Source: JAZNQL01 sp045590155 (lineage in GTDB: Bacteria; Bacillota; Clostridia; UMGS1883; UMGS1540). From it: 11,855 nucleotides of DNA. Under the pieces are notes generated by a model. The model saw only the letters and a list, made by a program, of their open reading frames with translations, searched no databases and was not told the DNA's origin. Location: NCBI GenBank assembly GCA_045590155.1, contig JAZNQL010000031.1:1-11855 (forward strand), in the 5' to 3' direction. The position numbers and the translations under genes are program-made. Shown piece after piece: positions 5,745 through 11,855 of the stretch. Positions within the stretch are counted from its first letter, which is position 1. Every line of letters begins with the position of its first letter.

Positions 5745-7769
5745 TTATGGGAGCAGGCTTTCAAAGGAGTACCCTGTGTGATCTTCGTCAACATAAATGC
5801 AAAGTGCCTGTATATTTTCTGCCTTTTCATCAAAATCCGAAGTTGTAATATCGCTTATTTCTGGAAGTGTTATATATCTTACACCGTTTTTGGCGGTTAT
5901 ACTTTTGCTTTTTCCTTTTGAAACAACATATACATTTATTCCTCTTTCAAAAAGATTTTCGGAAAGAGTTTTATTAAAAAGCAAAGCTTCTTTTGGATCA
6001 GAAAATTCGTCGGGGGAAAAGGCGGTAACAAAAAATACATTTTTTGCAGTTGTATTTTTTGAAATGTCTATAATTTTATTCCACGCATCCTCGCTTGATG
6101 CACGGAAAGATTTCTGGTTTGAATCAAGGGTTACAAAAAGGGTAGAGCCTTCGCTTGTTTCGGAATATTTTGATATATCAAGCAAAACCTCTTTTTCGCC
6201 AAGACTTTCGGTAATTTTGGCATTTAAAAGCTGCTTGAACCAGGTTTTTTCGTCAAAAAGCTCGGGAGCGAGATAAAAAGTCGCACCTTTTTTGGCAACA
6301 TTTTTAATGTCTGAGAATTCGGTTTCTTTATCTTTTATTAAATCGGGGTTTGAAATAATACTTTCAAAACCGTTTTCGTCTGCGCCTGTAATATTGCTTT
6401 CATTTGTTTTTACGGAATGAATTTCTTTTAAACAGTTGACGGAAAAGGTTTCTTTGATTTTTCCAGAAGTTACGTTTAGTGTGCAAACCCCTTCTTTTTC
6501 GGGATAAAAAAGATTGCCTTTAAAATATCCGTCTTTTGATGAAAATGTATATTTTGCATCTGTTTTATTATAGTAACTGTCATAGGGAATAACAGTGATT
6601 TCTGTATAATCTCCCATAAAAACATTTTCTTTTGAAGAAGAGATTTTAAAACCAGAGATCTTGCCTTTAGGATGATTTTCCATTATAGCAAGCGAGGTTG
6701 AAACATTTCGCAAAGATCCTGCAAGATTGTTTTTAACTTCCAAATCTCCGTTTAGGTTTTGTGCAACCATAGTAGTGGAACCGCCACCATCTAAATTTAT
6801 GGCATTATATGCACCTTTTTCGATTAAAAGGTTTGCAAGTTGCGTTTGATTCATACCCTGGGTTGCCGTAATTCTGCCATCAACGGTTACAAGATATAAA
6901 GTTTTTCCGTCTTGACTTATACCTGCAGCGGTTCTCTGAGCATAGCCCGAAACGTTGTTTGTAAATGGGAAAACCTTTCCTTGAGAAACCAAAACAGTTC
7001 CTCCTCCGATTGCTGTTTTAATTTTCCCAAAGTCAGGAGAAATACTGAAATCCAGTTTCACAGGAGAACCTACTTCAAAATTATCTTTAAAAAAGGTATT
7101 TACATCAAGAGAAGTAGCAAGAACGTATCCGTTTTCAGGAACGGTAATACCTTCCATATTTTCTCTTATTTCCAGAACTTCTCCGTCGCATACAACCATT
7201 TCGCAAACGTTGTCAAACGAGCCTGGGGTAACACCCCAAGCAGCAGTAAACAATACGATTGACTGCATTGAATGATATTTGTTTATGTGTATAATGGGAC
7301 AGCTTGAACCGTTTGGTGCGATTACCGAAAGGTTCATCTGAAAATAATCTATAAATACATTACCGTCTTCATTTTCCATAAGTGCTGCAAGACCCGTATC
7401 GTGCGAGGGGGAGGATATAATTTCGGAATCGCTTGCAGTAAGGCCCAAAGGAGAAGTGGGCGACCAGTTAAAAAAGTCGCCGTTTACTGCTGCTGCAGCT
7501 CCCGCTTTTTCTGCCATAGACTTAACATTTTCAAGTGTGCTTATGCCTTTTTCTGAATAAAGAGTCTTAAGAGAAATATTTTTGTCCGAAAGGTCAACCT
7601 CTAAAACGTTTATACTTTCCCAACCAGATTTCGAAAAACGTTCGGTATAAGTATGCAAAATACCTTTTGTAATATATTCGGAAGTTTTATTTTCGTAATA
7701 TGTGTCGGCAGAGGCAACACAAGTGCATAATATAACAAGAGCAATAAATAATGCCGATAATTTTTTCAT
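5745..7769 (-). CDS. Secreted NAGPA-domain phosphodiester glycosidase
   Basis: Exported protein of 674 residues with a signal peptide (1-21: MKKLSALFIALVILCTCVAS, cleavage near ASA-DT). The phosphodiester glycosidase domain (NAGPA, PF09992) covers about 85-365: VNGDFFNW (95-102), GGGTVLVSQGK (255-265), RTAAGISQDGKTLYLVTVDG (279-298) and INLDGGGSTTM (324-334). Members act on sugar-1-phosphate diesters, such as exposed GlcNAc-1-P linkages or cell-surface polymers; the substrate here is unknown. Residues about 370-447 look like a bacterial Ig-like beta domain (VFMGDYTEITVIPYDSYYN, then EGVCTLNVTSG). Residues 450-674 are not clearly assignable. They have alternating strands and helices (NVFFVTAFSP, INVYVVSKGKS, NGVRYITLPE) and may be a degenerate phosphoesterase-like module. 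The ATG at 7769 has AAAGG 11 nt upstream; an in-frame GTG at 7778 would sit on the SD. No clear terminator or promoter was found. Confidence 0.85.
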   Translation of the reverse strand: MKKLSALFIALVILCTCVASADTYYENKTSEYITKGILHTYTERFSKSGWESINVLEVDLSDKNISLKTLYSEKGISTLENVKSMAEKAGAAAAVNGDFFNWSPTSPLGLTASDSEIISSPSHDTGLAALMENEDGNVFIDYFQMNLSVIAPNGSSCPIIHINKYHSMQSIVLFTAAWGVTPGSFDNVCEMVVCDGEVLEIRENMEGITVPENGYVLATSLDVNTFFKDNFEVGSPVKLDFSISPDFGKIKTAIGGGTVLVSQGKVFPFTNNVSGYAQRTAAGISQDGKTLYLVTVDGRITATQGMNQTQLANLLIEKGAYNAINLDGGGSTTMVAQNLNGDLEVKNNLAGSLRNVSTSLAIMENHPKGKISGFKISSSKENVFMGDYTEITVIPYDSYYNKTDAKYTFSSKDGYFKGNLFYPEKEGVCTLNVTSGKIKETFSVNCLKEIHSVKTNESNITGADENGFESIISNPDLIKDKETEFSDIKNVAKKGATFYLAPELFDEKTWFKQLLNAKITESLGEKEVLLDISKYSETSEGSTLFVTLDSNQKSFRASSEDAWNKIIDISKNTTAKNVFFVTAFSPDEFSDPKEALLFNKTLSENLFERGINVYVVSKGKSKSITAKNGVRYITLPEISDITTSDFDEKAENIQALCIYVDEDHTGYSFESLLP

Positions 7770-7888
7770 TAAAGTCACAACCTTTCTTTATTAAATGATA
7801 ACATAAAAACAAATAAATAGGAAGTATAAAAACAAAAATGTAATACAAAATTCACAAACGGTAAAGAATACGCAAAGAGGTGGTAAAA

Positions 7889-8125
7889 TTGAAAGTAGCG
7901 GTACAAAACGAAAAATTAAAAAAAGCCCTTGCAGAGCAAGGCTTTGATACAGTTGATTATAAAAATACCGATGCTGATGCAGTGGTGTACGAAGGAACGA
8001 TGGATGCAGTTATGGTTAGAAAAGAAGAAAACAGCCGAGGGGTATTGCTTATAAACGGAGCAGGAAAAAGCCCTGCTGAAATAGCATATATGCTTACAAA
8101 AAAACTTTATACACCGTTATTTTAA
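7889..8125 (+). CDS. YkuS/UPF0180-like small protein
   Basis: Small cytoplasmic protein of 79 residues, similar in layout to the UPF0180 (YkuS) family. It has an N-terminal KVAVQNEKLKKALAEQGF block, a central DADAVVYEG strand, then VLLINGAGKSPAEIAYMLTKK. No biochemical function is established for the family. The start is taken as TTG at 7889, with GAGG about 8-10 nt upstream. An in-frame GTG at 7880 would overlap that SD, and starting at TTG gives the short N-terminus usual in the family. It is a single gene: divergent from the NAGPA gene and ended by a terminator shared with rpmB. The promoter is not clear in the 119-bp gap upstream. Confidence 0.72.
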   Translation: MKVAVQNEKLKKALAEQGFDTVDYKNTDADAVVYEGTMDAVMVRKEENSRGVLLINGAGKSPAEIAYMLTKKLYTPLF

Positions 8126-8130
8126 AATTA

Positions 8131-8157
8131 AAAAAGGATGCCACAGGCATCCTTTTT
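8131..8157. terminator. Bidirectional terminator between ykuS-like gene and rpmB
   Basis: AAAAAGGATGCC and GGCATCCTTTTT form a perfect 12-bp stem around the loop ACA, with A- and T-runs giving U-tracts on both strands. It lies 6 bp after the ykuS-like stop and 11 bp after the rpmB stop. Confidence 0.93.
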
Positions 8158-8168
8158 AGGTTTTGAAA

Positions 8169-8357
8169 TTAGTTGGCTCTTGTTATAGCGTTTGAACGCA
8201 AGCAACGTGAACATACCGAAACAGTTTTCGGTGTGCCGTTTACAACCGCCTTTACTTTTCTGATATTGGGCTTCCATGTGCGGTTTGATCTTCTGTGTGA
8301 GTGACTTACCTTTATACCGAATGTAACGCCTTTTCCGCAAATTTCGCATTTTGCCAT
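8169..8357 (-). CDS. rpmB: 50S ribosomal protein L28
   Basis: Large-subunit ribosomal protein L28 (bL28), 62 residues, the usual length. It begins MAKCEICGKGVTFG, has the family core SHSHRRSNRTWKPNIRKV (24-41) and ends CSRCLRSNAITRAN. Two CxxC pairs, CEIC (4-7) and CSRC (53-56), make this the zinc-binding C+ form. The ATG at 8357 follows the strong SD GGAGGAGGTG by 6 nt; an upstream in-frame ATG at 8375 overlaps no good SD and would add residues absent from the family. It is monocistronic and divergent from prfA. Confidence 0.97.
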   Translation of the reverse strand: MAKCEICGKGVTFGIKVSHSHRRSNRTWKPNIRKVKAVVNGTPKTVSVCSRCLRSNAITRAN

Positions 8358-8403
8358 ATATGACACCTCCTCCAAGAGATTAACTTACTCATAAACAAAC
8401 TGT

Positions 8404-8432
8404 ATTATAGCACATCATTTTAGATTTGACAA
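8404..8432 (-). promoter_or_regulatory. Promoter of rpmB
   Basis: On the minus strand, -35 TTGTCA (8432-8427), a 17-bp spacer, and perfect -10 TATAAT (8409-8404) preceded by TGC (extended -10). The -35 lies inside the left arm of the inverted repeat at 8418-8478. The predicted leader is about 40 nt. Confidence 0.8.
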
Positions 8433-8478
8433 GACTTTTTTTAAAAATTTTTAAAAACTTGTCAAAAATAATCTAAAA
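8418..8478. repeat. Inverted repeat in the rpmB-prfA divergent promoter region
   Basis: The left arm TTTTAGATTTGACAAG (8418-8433) is complementary to the right arm 8458-8478 (CTTGTCAAA, a 5-nt insertion AATAA, then TCTAAAA). The arms flank alternating T and A runs (8435-8457), probably intrinsically bent DNA. The left arm holds the rpmB -35. The right arm lies just upstream of the prfA -35 and so could act as an UP-element or regulator site for both genes. Confidence 0.5.
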
Positions 8479-8481
8479 AGA

Positions 8482-8510
8482 TTGATTTTATGGGTATTTT
8501 GTGCTATACT
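8482..8510 (+). promoter_or_regulatory. Promoter of prfA
   Basis: -35 TTGATT (8482-8487), a 17-bp spacer, and -10 TATACT (8505-8510) preceded by TGC (extended -10). The predicted start is near 8517, about 30 nt upstream of the ATG. Sharing the TGC-extended -10 with rpmB suggests similar growth-linked expression. Confidence 0.78.
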
Positions 8511-8546
8511 TATCTAACCTAAAAACAAAAAAGGAGTTTACATTAA

Positions 8547-9614
8547 ATGTTTGAAAAACTGGCTTTTACAGAAGAAAAATATGAACAGTTAAGTAAAAGT
8601 ATAAGTGACCCTGATATTATAGCCGACCAGGATAAATGGCGTAAGCTTTGTAAAGAGCAATCTGATATAGAACCAATAGTAGAAAAGTACAGAGAATATA
8701 AAGAAGCCAAAAAAAATCTTGAGCAAGCGCAGGAGCTTTTAAAAAGCGAAGATGATAAAGACTTCCTTAAAATGATACAGGAAGAGATTGAAGAGGCAAA
8801 GAAAATAATAGAAAACTGCGAGCACGAGCTGAAAATATTACTTATACCTAAAGACGCAAACGATGATAAGAATGTTATAGTAGAAATCCGCGGTGGTGCG
8901 GGCGGAGATGAGGCGGCACTTTTTGCGGCAGATCTTTACCGAATGTATACTATGTATGCAGAAGGAAGAAGATGGAAAACAGAAGTGTTAAGTTCAAACA
9001 CAACGGGTATAGGCGGTATAAAGGAAATTTTGTTTATGATAAGCGGAAACGGAGCATACAGCCGATTAAAATACGAAAGCGGAGTTCACAGAGTGCAAAG
9101 AGTTCCTGCAACAGAATCGGGTGGCAGAATACATACCTCTACCGTTACGGTTGCAGTTTTGCCGGAAATTGACGACGTTGAGGTTGAAATAAACCAAAAT
9201 GATTTGAGAATAGATGTTTTCAGAGCGGGCGGTCCGGGTGGTCAGTGTGTAAATACAACAGATTCAGCAGTACGTATCACTCATATTCCAACAGGGCTTG
9301 TTGTTTCGTGTCAGGACGAAAAAAGTCAGCACAAAAACAAAGAAAAGGGAATGAAAATACTTCGTTCTCGTCTTTATGACCTTATGCAACAAAAACAACA
9401 TGACGAAATTGCAAGCGAAAGAAAAAGTCAGGTAGGTACAGGCGACCGAAGCGAAAGAATACGTACCTATAATTTTCCACAAGGAAGAATAAGCGACCAC
9501 AGAATAGGTATTACAATATATAAATTAGAAGCTTTTTTAAATGGAAATCTGGACGAAATTATAGATGCTCTTATAACAAATGCACAAAGCGAAAAATTAA
9601 AGGAACAAAGTTAA
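8547..9614 (+). CDS. prfA: Peptide chain release factor 1
   Basis: Cytoplasmic translation release factor that reads UAA and UAG and triggers peptide release on the ribosome. Its 355 residues match the family. An N-terminal coiled-coil domain (1-100) precedes EIRGGAGGDEAALFA (113-127). The stop-codon-reading tripeptide is PAT (187-189, in RVPATESGGRIHTST), where PxT marks RF1 rather than the SPF of RF2. The catalytic GGQ is at 231-233, in RAGGPGGQCVNTTDSA. The C-terminal part has RTYNFPQGRISDHRIG (306-321). The ATG is preceded by AAGGAG with a 10-nt spacer. The usual partner prmC, which methylates the GGQ glutamine, is not adjacent. The stop codon lies within the terminator hairpin. Confidence 0.97.
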   Translation: MFEKLAFTEEKYEQLSKSISDPDIIADQDKWRKLCKEQSDIEPIVEKYREYKEAKKNLEQAQELLKSEDDKDFLKMIQEEIEEAKKIIENCEHELKILLIPKDANDDKNVIVEIRGGAGGDEAALFAADLYRMYTMYAEGRRWKTEVLSSNTTGIGGIKEILFMISGNGAYSRLKYESGVHRVQRVPATESGGRIHTSTVTVAVLPEIDDVEVEINQNDLRIDVFRAGGPGGQCVNTTDSAVRITHIPTGLVVSCQDEKSQHKNKEKGMKILRSRLYDLMQQKQHDEIASERKSQVGTGDRSERIRTYNFPQGRISDHRIGITIYKLEAFLNGNLDEIIDALITNAQSEKLKEQS

Positions 9615-9648
9615 GAAATGCGGTGTACTTTTTACACCGCATTTCTTA
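9612..9648. terminator. Convergent terminator hairpin holding both stop codons
   Basis: A 16-bp perfect stem (9612-9627 with 9633-9648) and a 5-nt loop CTTTT. The prfA stop TAA (9612-9614) and the relQ stop TAA on the minus strand (9648-9646) are the mirror-image ends of the stem. The plus-strand flank is T-rich (CGTTTTTC), while the minus-strand U-tract is weak, so termination is likely better for prfA. Confidence 0.85.
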
Positions 9649-10332
9649 TGCTTCGTTTTTCTTTTCTGCCGTTAACGTTTCAACCTTTGAATGTAATTGC
9701 TCCATTCTTTCATCAAGTCCTGCGCCGATTTGGGCACACATTAAAAGTTCTTTATCTATTTCTTCTGTTATGGTAACATCTTTTTTGTAACGGATTTTAT
9801 GTTCAAGGCTTGCCCACCAGTCCATTGAAATGGTGCGAAGCTGTACCTCTACCTTCATAGGCTTTTTCTGGTCGTGCAAAAAGATGGGTATTTCCACAAT
9901 AAGATGTAAGCTTCTGTATCCGTTTGGTTTTGGATGTGCAATATAATCTTTCTTTTCTATTAAAACAATATCATCTTGAGATATAAGAGCATCTGCAAGC
10001 ATATAAGCATCAGAAGGAAAGGCACATATAACACGGATTCCAGCAATGTCGTTAATTTGCTGTTCTATGTTTTGGGCAGTAGGCTTTATACCTTTTCTTG
10101 AAAGTTTATTCAATATACTTTCGGGAGATTTAAGTCTGGTTTTTATACTTTCAATGGGGTTTCGGTCATATTCAAGCGAAAGTTCTTCGTTTAATACATT
10201 AAACTTTGTTGCAACCTCCATCATCGCACACTTATAGTATGCCATAAGTTCTTTGAAGGGCAGGGTGTGTTGTTCAAAAAGCTCTGCCAAGTTAAGTTTT
10301 TGCAGAGTGTTAATTAAAATATTATTTTCCAT
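9646..10332 (-). CDS. relQ: Small alarmone synthetase, RelQ type (GTP pyrophosphokinase)
   Basis: Stand-alone (p)ppGpp synthetase: transfers pyrophosphate from ATP to GTP or GDP. The single RelA/SpoT synthetase domain lacks hydrolase and ACT domains; 228 residues, the usual small-synthetase length. Motifs are IESIKTRLKSPESI (60-73), the ATP-binding basic stretch; DIAGIRVIC (95-103); KDYIAHPKPNGYRSLHLIV (128-146); and EVQLRTISMDWWASLEHKI (162-180), with catalytic Glu162. A C-terminal helix (190-220) matches the RelQ (YjbM) tetramerisation region. The ATG at 10332 is chosen because GAGGA lies 5-6 nt upstream. An in-frame ATG at 10344 overlaps the rqcH stop as ATGA but has no SD. The gene begins 8 nt after that stop, so co-transcription and coupling are likely. 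Confidence 0.92.
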   Translation of the reverse strand: MENNILINTLQKLNLAELFEQHTLPFKELMAYYKCAMMEVATKFNVLNEELSLEYDRNPIESIKTRLKSPESILNKLSRKGIKPTAQNIEQQINDIAGIRVICAFPSDAYMLADALISQDDIVLIEKKDYIAHPKPNGYRSLHLIVEIPIFLHDQKKPMKVEVQLRTISMDWWASLEHKIRYKKDVTITEEIDKELLMCAQIGAGLDERMEQLHSKVETLTAEKKNEA

Positions 10333-10340
10333 AAAAATCC

Positions 10341-11855
10341 TCATTTAATATTGCTGCTGGGCTTTACATAAGCCGTTTTATATTTTTCGTAAATCACTTT
10401 TCCAGGAGCCGCACCTGAAGGCTTGTGTACATTTTTTATTTCGGTATAATCCACTTCAACTTTGCCAGAGGCTCTGCCGCCGCTGTAATATGCTGCTAAA
10501 GAAGCGGCAACCTCAACTACTTTGTCGGGGAAATCCTCACCTTTATATTTTATAATTACGTGTGAGCCGGGTATATCTTTTGTATGAAGCCACAAATCCT
10601 TTGCCCTGCCAAGCTTTAAAGTTACATAATCGTTTTGTCTGTTGTTTTTTCCTACATATATTTCATAACCTTCAAATTCAAATCTGTAAGGGGATGAAGC
10701 GGAAGTTTTTTGTTGTTTACCTTTTTCTTTTTTAATATAGCCTTGTTCTGTAAGCTCTGTGCGTATTTCCGAAAGAACAGTTTCGTCGTCGGCGTTTTCG
10801 AGGGCAGAAAGAACGCTTTCAAGATACTCAATTTCACTTATGTTTTTTGCAAGCTGTTCTGTTACTACTTCCTTTGCGGTTTTTGCCTTGCGGTACTTCG
10901 AAAAATAATAGTTTGCGTTCTGGGAAGGAGATTTTTGCGGGTCTAATTTAACTTCCACATTAGGGAACCCTTCCTGTGAATAATCGGGAAGAAATGCCTT
11001 TTCTTCTCCGCCCTTTAAAAGATACATATTAGAATGTATGAGCTCGCCGTAATATTTATATTGTCCTGCATTTTCTGATGCAGCCAAAGTTTCCTGTTGA
11101 AGGACAAGCTTTTTGCGGCAACGTTCAAGGTTATTTGAAACAACCTTTCTCAAAGAAGAGGAACGGCGGTGCATTCTTAAATCGTGCTCACGCTTTTTAT
11201 AAAATGCATCCATTGCAAGGCTTATGGAATCAAAGGCTACCACATTCATAAGATTTTTGTAGCAAGTAACGTTAAATGCTGCAAAATCAGTGGCAACGCC
11301 TGTTTGTGAGTCGTATAAAACACAAGGGGAAAAGCTTCCTTTTATAATATTATCAAAAAAGATATAAAGCTCGTGTGCAATTTTAATGCATTTGTCAGGG
11401 CCTAAAAGAGAAGACGTATCGCCCGTTGCGCGGAAAACTACTTCTCTTGCCGCAAGCGGACTTAAGCCGGCAAAGGTTTTTACAAGGACTTTTTCGGCAA
11501 CCACCTCGCCAGATTGTTTTAGAAGCTCTTCAAAAATATCCTCTTCCGAAAGAGAAGAGGGAAAAAGCTTATCCTGCTTTGGCGGTTCGGTATAAGTAAG
11601 TCCGGGCAAAATGCTTCTAACACTTGAAACCGATAAATCAACCCTTCTTACACTGTCAAGTATTTTTAAATTTTGGTCTGTAACAATAATATTGCTTGAC
11701 CTTCCCATAATTTCAACAAAAATATGCTTTTCAGTTATATCGCCAAGTTCGTTTTTTGATGTGATTATAATATCAAGAACTCTTTCTGCTTCGGGTCCGG
11801 AAAAGCCGATAATTTTCCCGCCTGAAAGATGCTTTCTTAAAAGCATACAAAACAT
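10341..11855 (-). CDS. rqcH: NFACT/RqcH ribosome quality-control protein (5' end beyond window)
   Basis: Bacterial Rqc2/NEMF homologue (FbpA/YloA family). It binds split 50S subunits carrying peptidyl-tRNA and recruits tRNA-Ala to add C-terminal alanine tails that mark stalled chains for decay. 504 codons are visible, from the conserved MFCMLLRKHL; about 70-75 N-terminal residues lie past the right edge. In visible numbering: rest of NFACT-N (1-105, with VEIMGRSSNII at 47-57), a helix-hairpin-helix-like segment (127-143, FAGLSPLAAREVV), the long CC-M coiled coil (about 215-375) and the NFACT-R RNA-binding domain (388-500, DLWLHTKDIPGSHVI and VDYTEIKNVHKPSG). The residue matching Asp97 of the B. 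subtilis Asp97-Arg98 pair is Glu (residue 24) here, with Arg25 kept. It overlaps or abuts relQ downstream. Older annotations as a fibronectin-binding protein refer to the same family. Confidence 0.93.
   Translation of the reverse strand: MFCMLLRKHLSGGKIIGFSGPEAERVLDIIITSKNELGDITEKHIFVEIMGRSSNIIVTDQNLKILDSVRRVDLSVSSVRSILPGLTYTEPPKQDKLFPSSLSEEDIFEELLKQSGEVVAEKVLVKTFAGLSPLAAREVVFRATGDTSSLLGPDKCIKIAHELYIFFDNIIKGSFSPCVLYDSQTGVATDFAAFNVTCYKNLMNVVAFDSISLAMDAFYKKREHDLRMHRRSSSLRKVVSNNLERCRKKLVLQQETLAASENAGQYKYYGELIHSNMYLLKGGEEKAFLPDYSQEGFPNVEVKLDPQKSPSQNANYYFSKYRKAKTAKEVVTEQLAKNISEIEYLESVLSALENADDETVLSEIRTELTEQGYIKKEKGKQQKTSASSPYRFEFEGYEIYVGKNNRQNDYVTLKLGRAKDLWLHTKDIPGSHVIIKYKGEDFPDKVVEVAASLAAYYSGGRASGKVEVDYTEIKNVHKPSGAAPGKVIYEKYKTAYVKPSSNIK

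Noticed and set aside
7770..7888. Promoters for the NAGPA and ykuS-like genes in the divergent gap
   Set aside because: TATACT and other -10-like strings occur in the AT-rich DNA, but none has a -35 at proper spacing; calling one would be guesswork.
8358..8400. Ribosomal-protein leader autoregulatory RNA before rpmB
   Set aside because: The leader is only about 40 nt and shows no stable structure beyond the SD.

Overview
The window looks like chromosome of a low-GC Firmicute, most likely an uncultured member of class Clostridia. This rests on the AT-rich intergenic DNA, strong Shine-Dalgarno (SD) sites, consensus sigma-A promoters, rho-independent terminators, an S-layer homology (SLH) protein, a four-cysteine L28, a RelQ-type alarmone synthetase and an NFACT/RqcH protein. 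No tRNA, rRNA, IS element, phage gene or CRISPR array was found. Nearly every base falls in a recognisable gene or control element, so this reads as core and metabolic genome rather than an accessory island.

Layout. (1) 1-432, minus: N-terminal part of a secreted SLH-domain protein with a near-perfect promoter. (2) 670-2255, minus: kdgK and kdgA, the two steps that turn 2-keto-3-deoxygluconate into pyruvate and glyceraldehyde-3-phosphate, translationally coupled by a TAATG overlap. (3) 2446-3477, plus, divergent: a cytoplasmic alpha/beta hydrolase of the acetyl-esterase type. A palindrome lies near the start of each divergent unit, and a bidirectional terminator follows the hydrolase. (4) 3556-5712, minus: an NhaC-family antiporter with a signal-peptide-like N-terminal extension. 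It is preceded by a complete lysine riboswitch with promoter, aptamer, antiterminator and terminator, which suggests that it moves lysine. (5) 5745-7769, minus: a secreted NAGPA-type phosphodiester glycosidase with an unassigned C-terminal third. (6) 7889-8125, plus: a small YkuS/UPF0180-like protein. (7) 8169-8546: rpmB (minus) and prfA (plus), divergent from an AT-rich promoter region with a long inverted repeat. (8) 9646-11855, minus: an NFACT/RqcH gene (5' end beyond the window) running directly into a RelQ-type (p)ppGpp synthetase gene.

Functional themes. Genes 2 and 3 fit hexuronate (pectin or glucuronoxylan) use: the esterase could deacetylate imported oligosaccharides whose uronates end up as KDG. 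The rqcH-relQ pair joins ribosome rescue to alarmone signalling, beside rpmB and prfA, which also serve translation. The lysine riboswitch is the clearest regulatory element. No wholly new system is evident. The items most worth a second look are the riboswitch-antiporter unit with its unusual N-terminus, the rqcH-relQ coupling with a substitution at a key RqcH residue, and the C-terminal region of the NAGPA protein.
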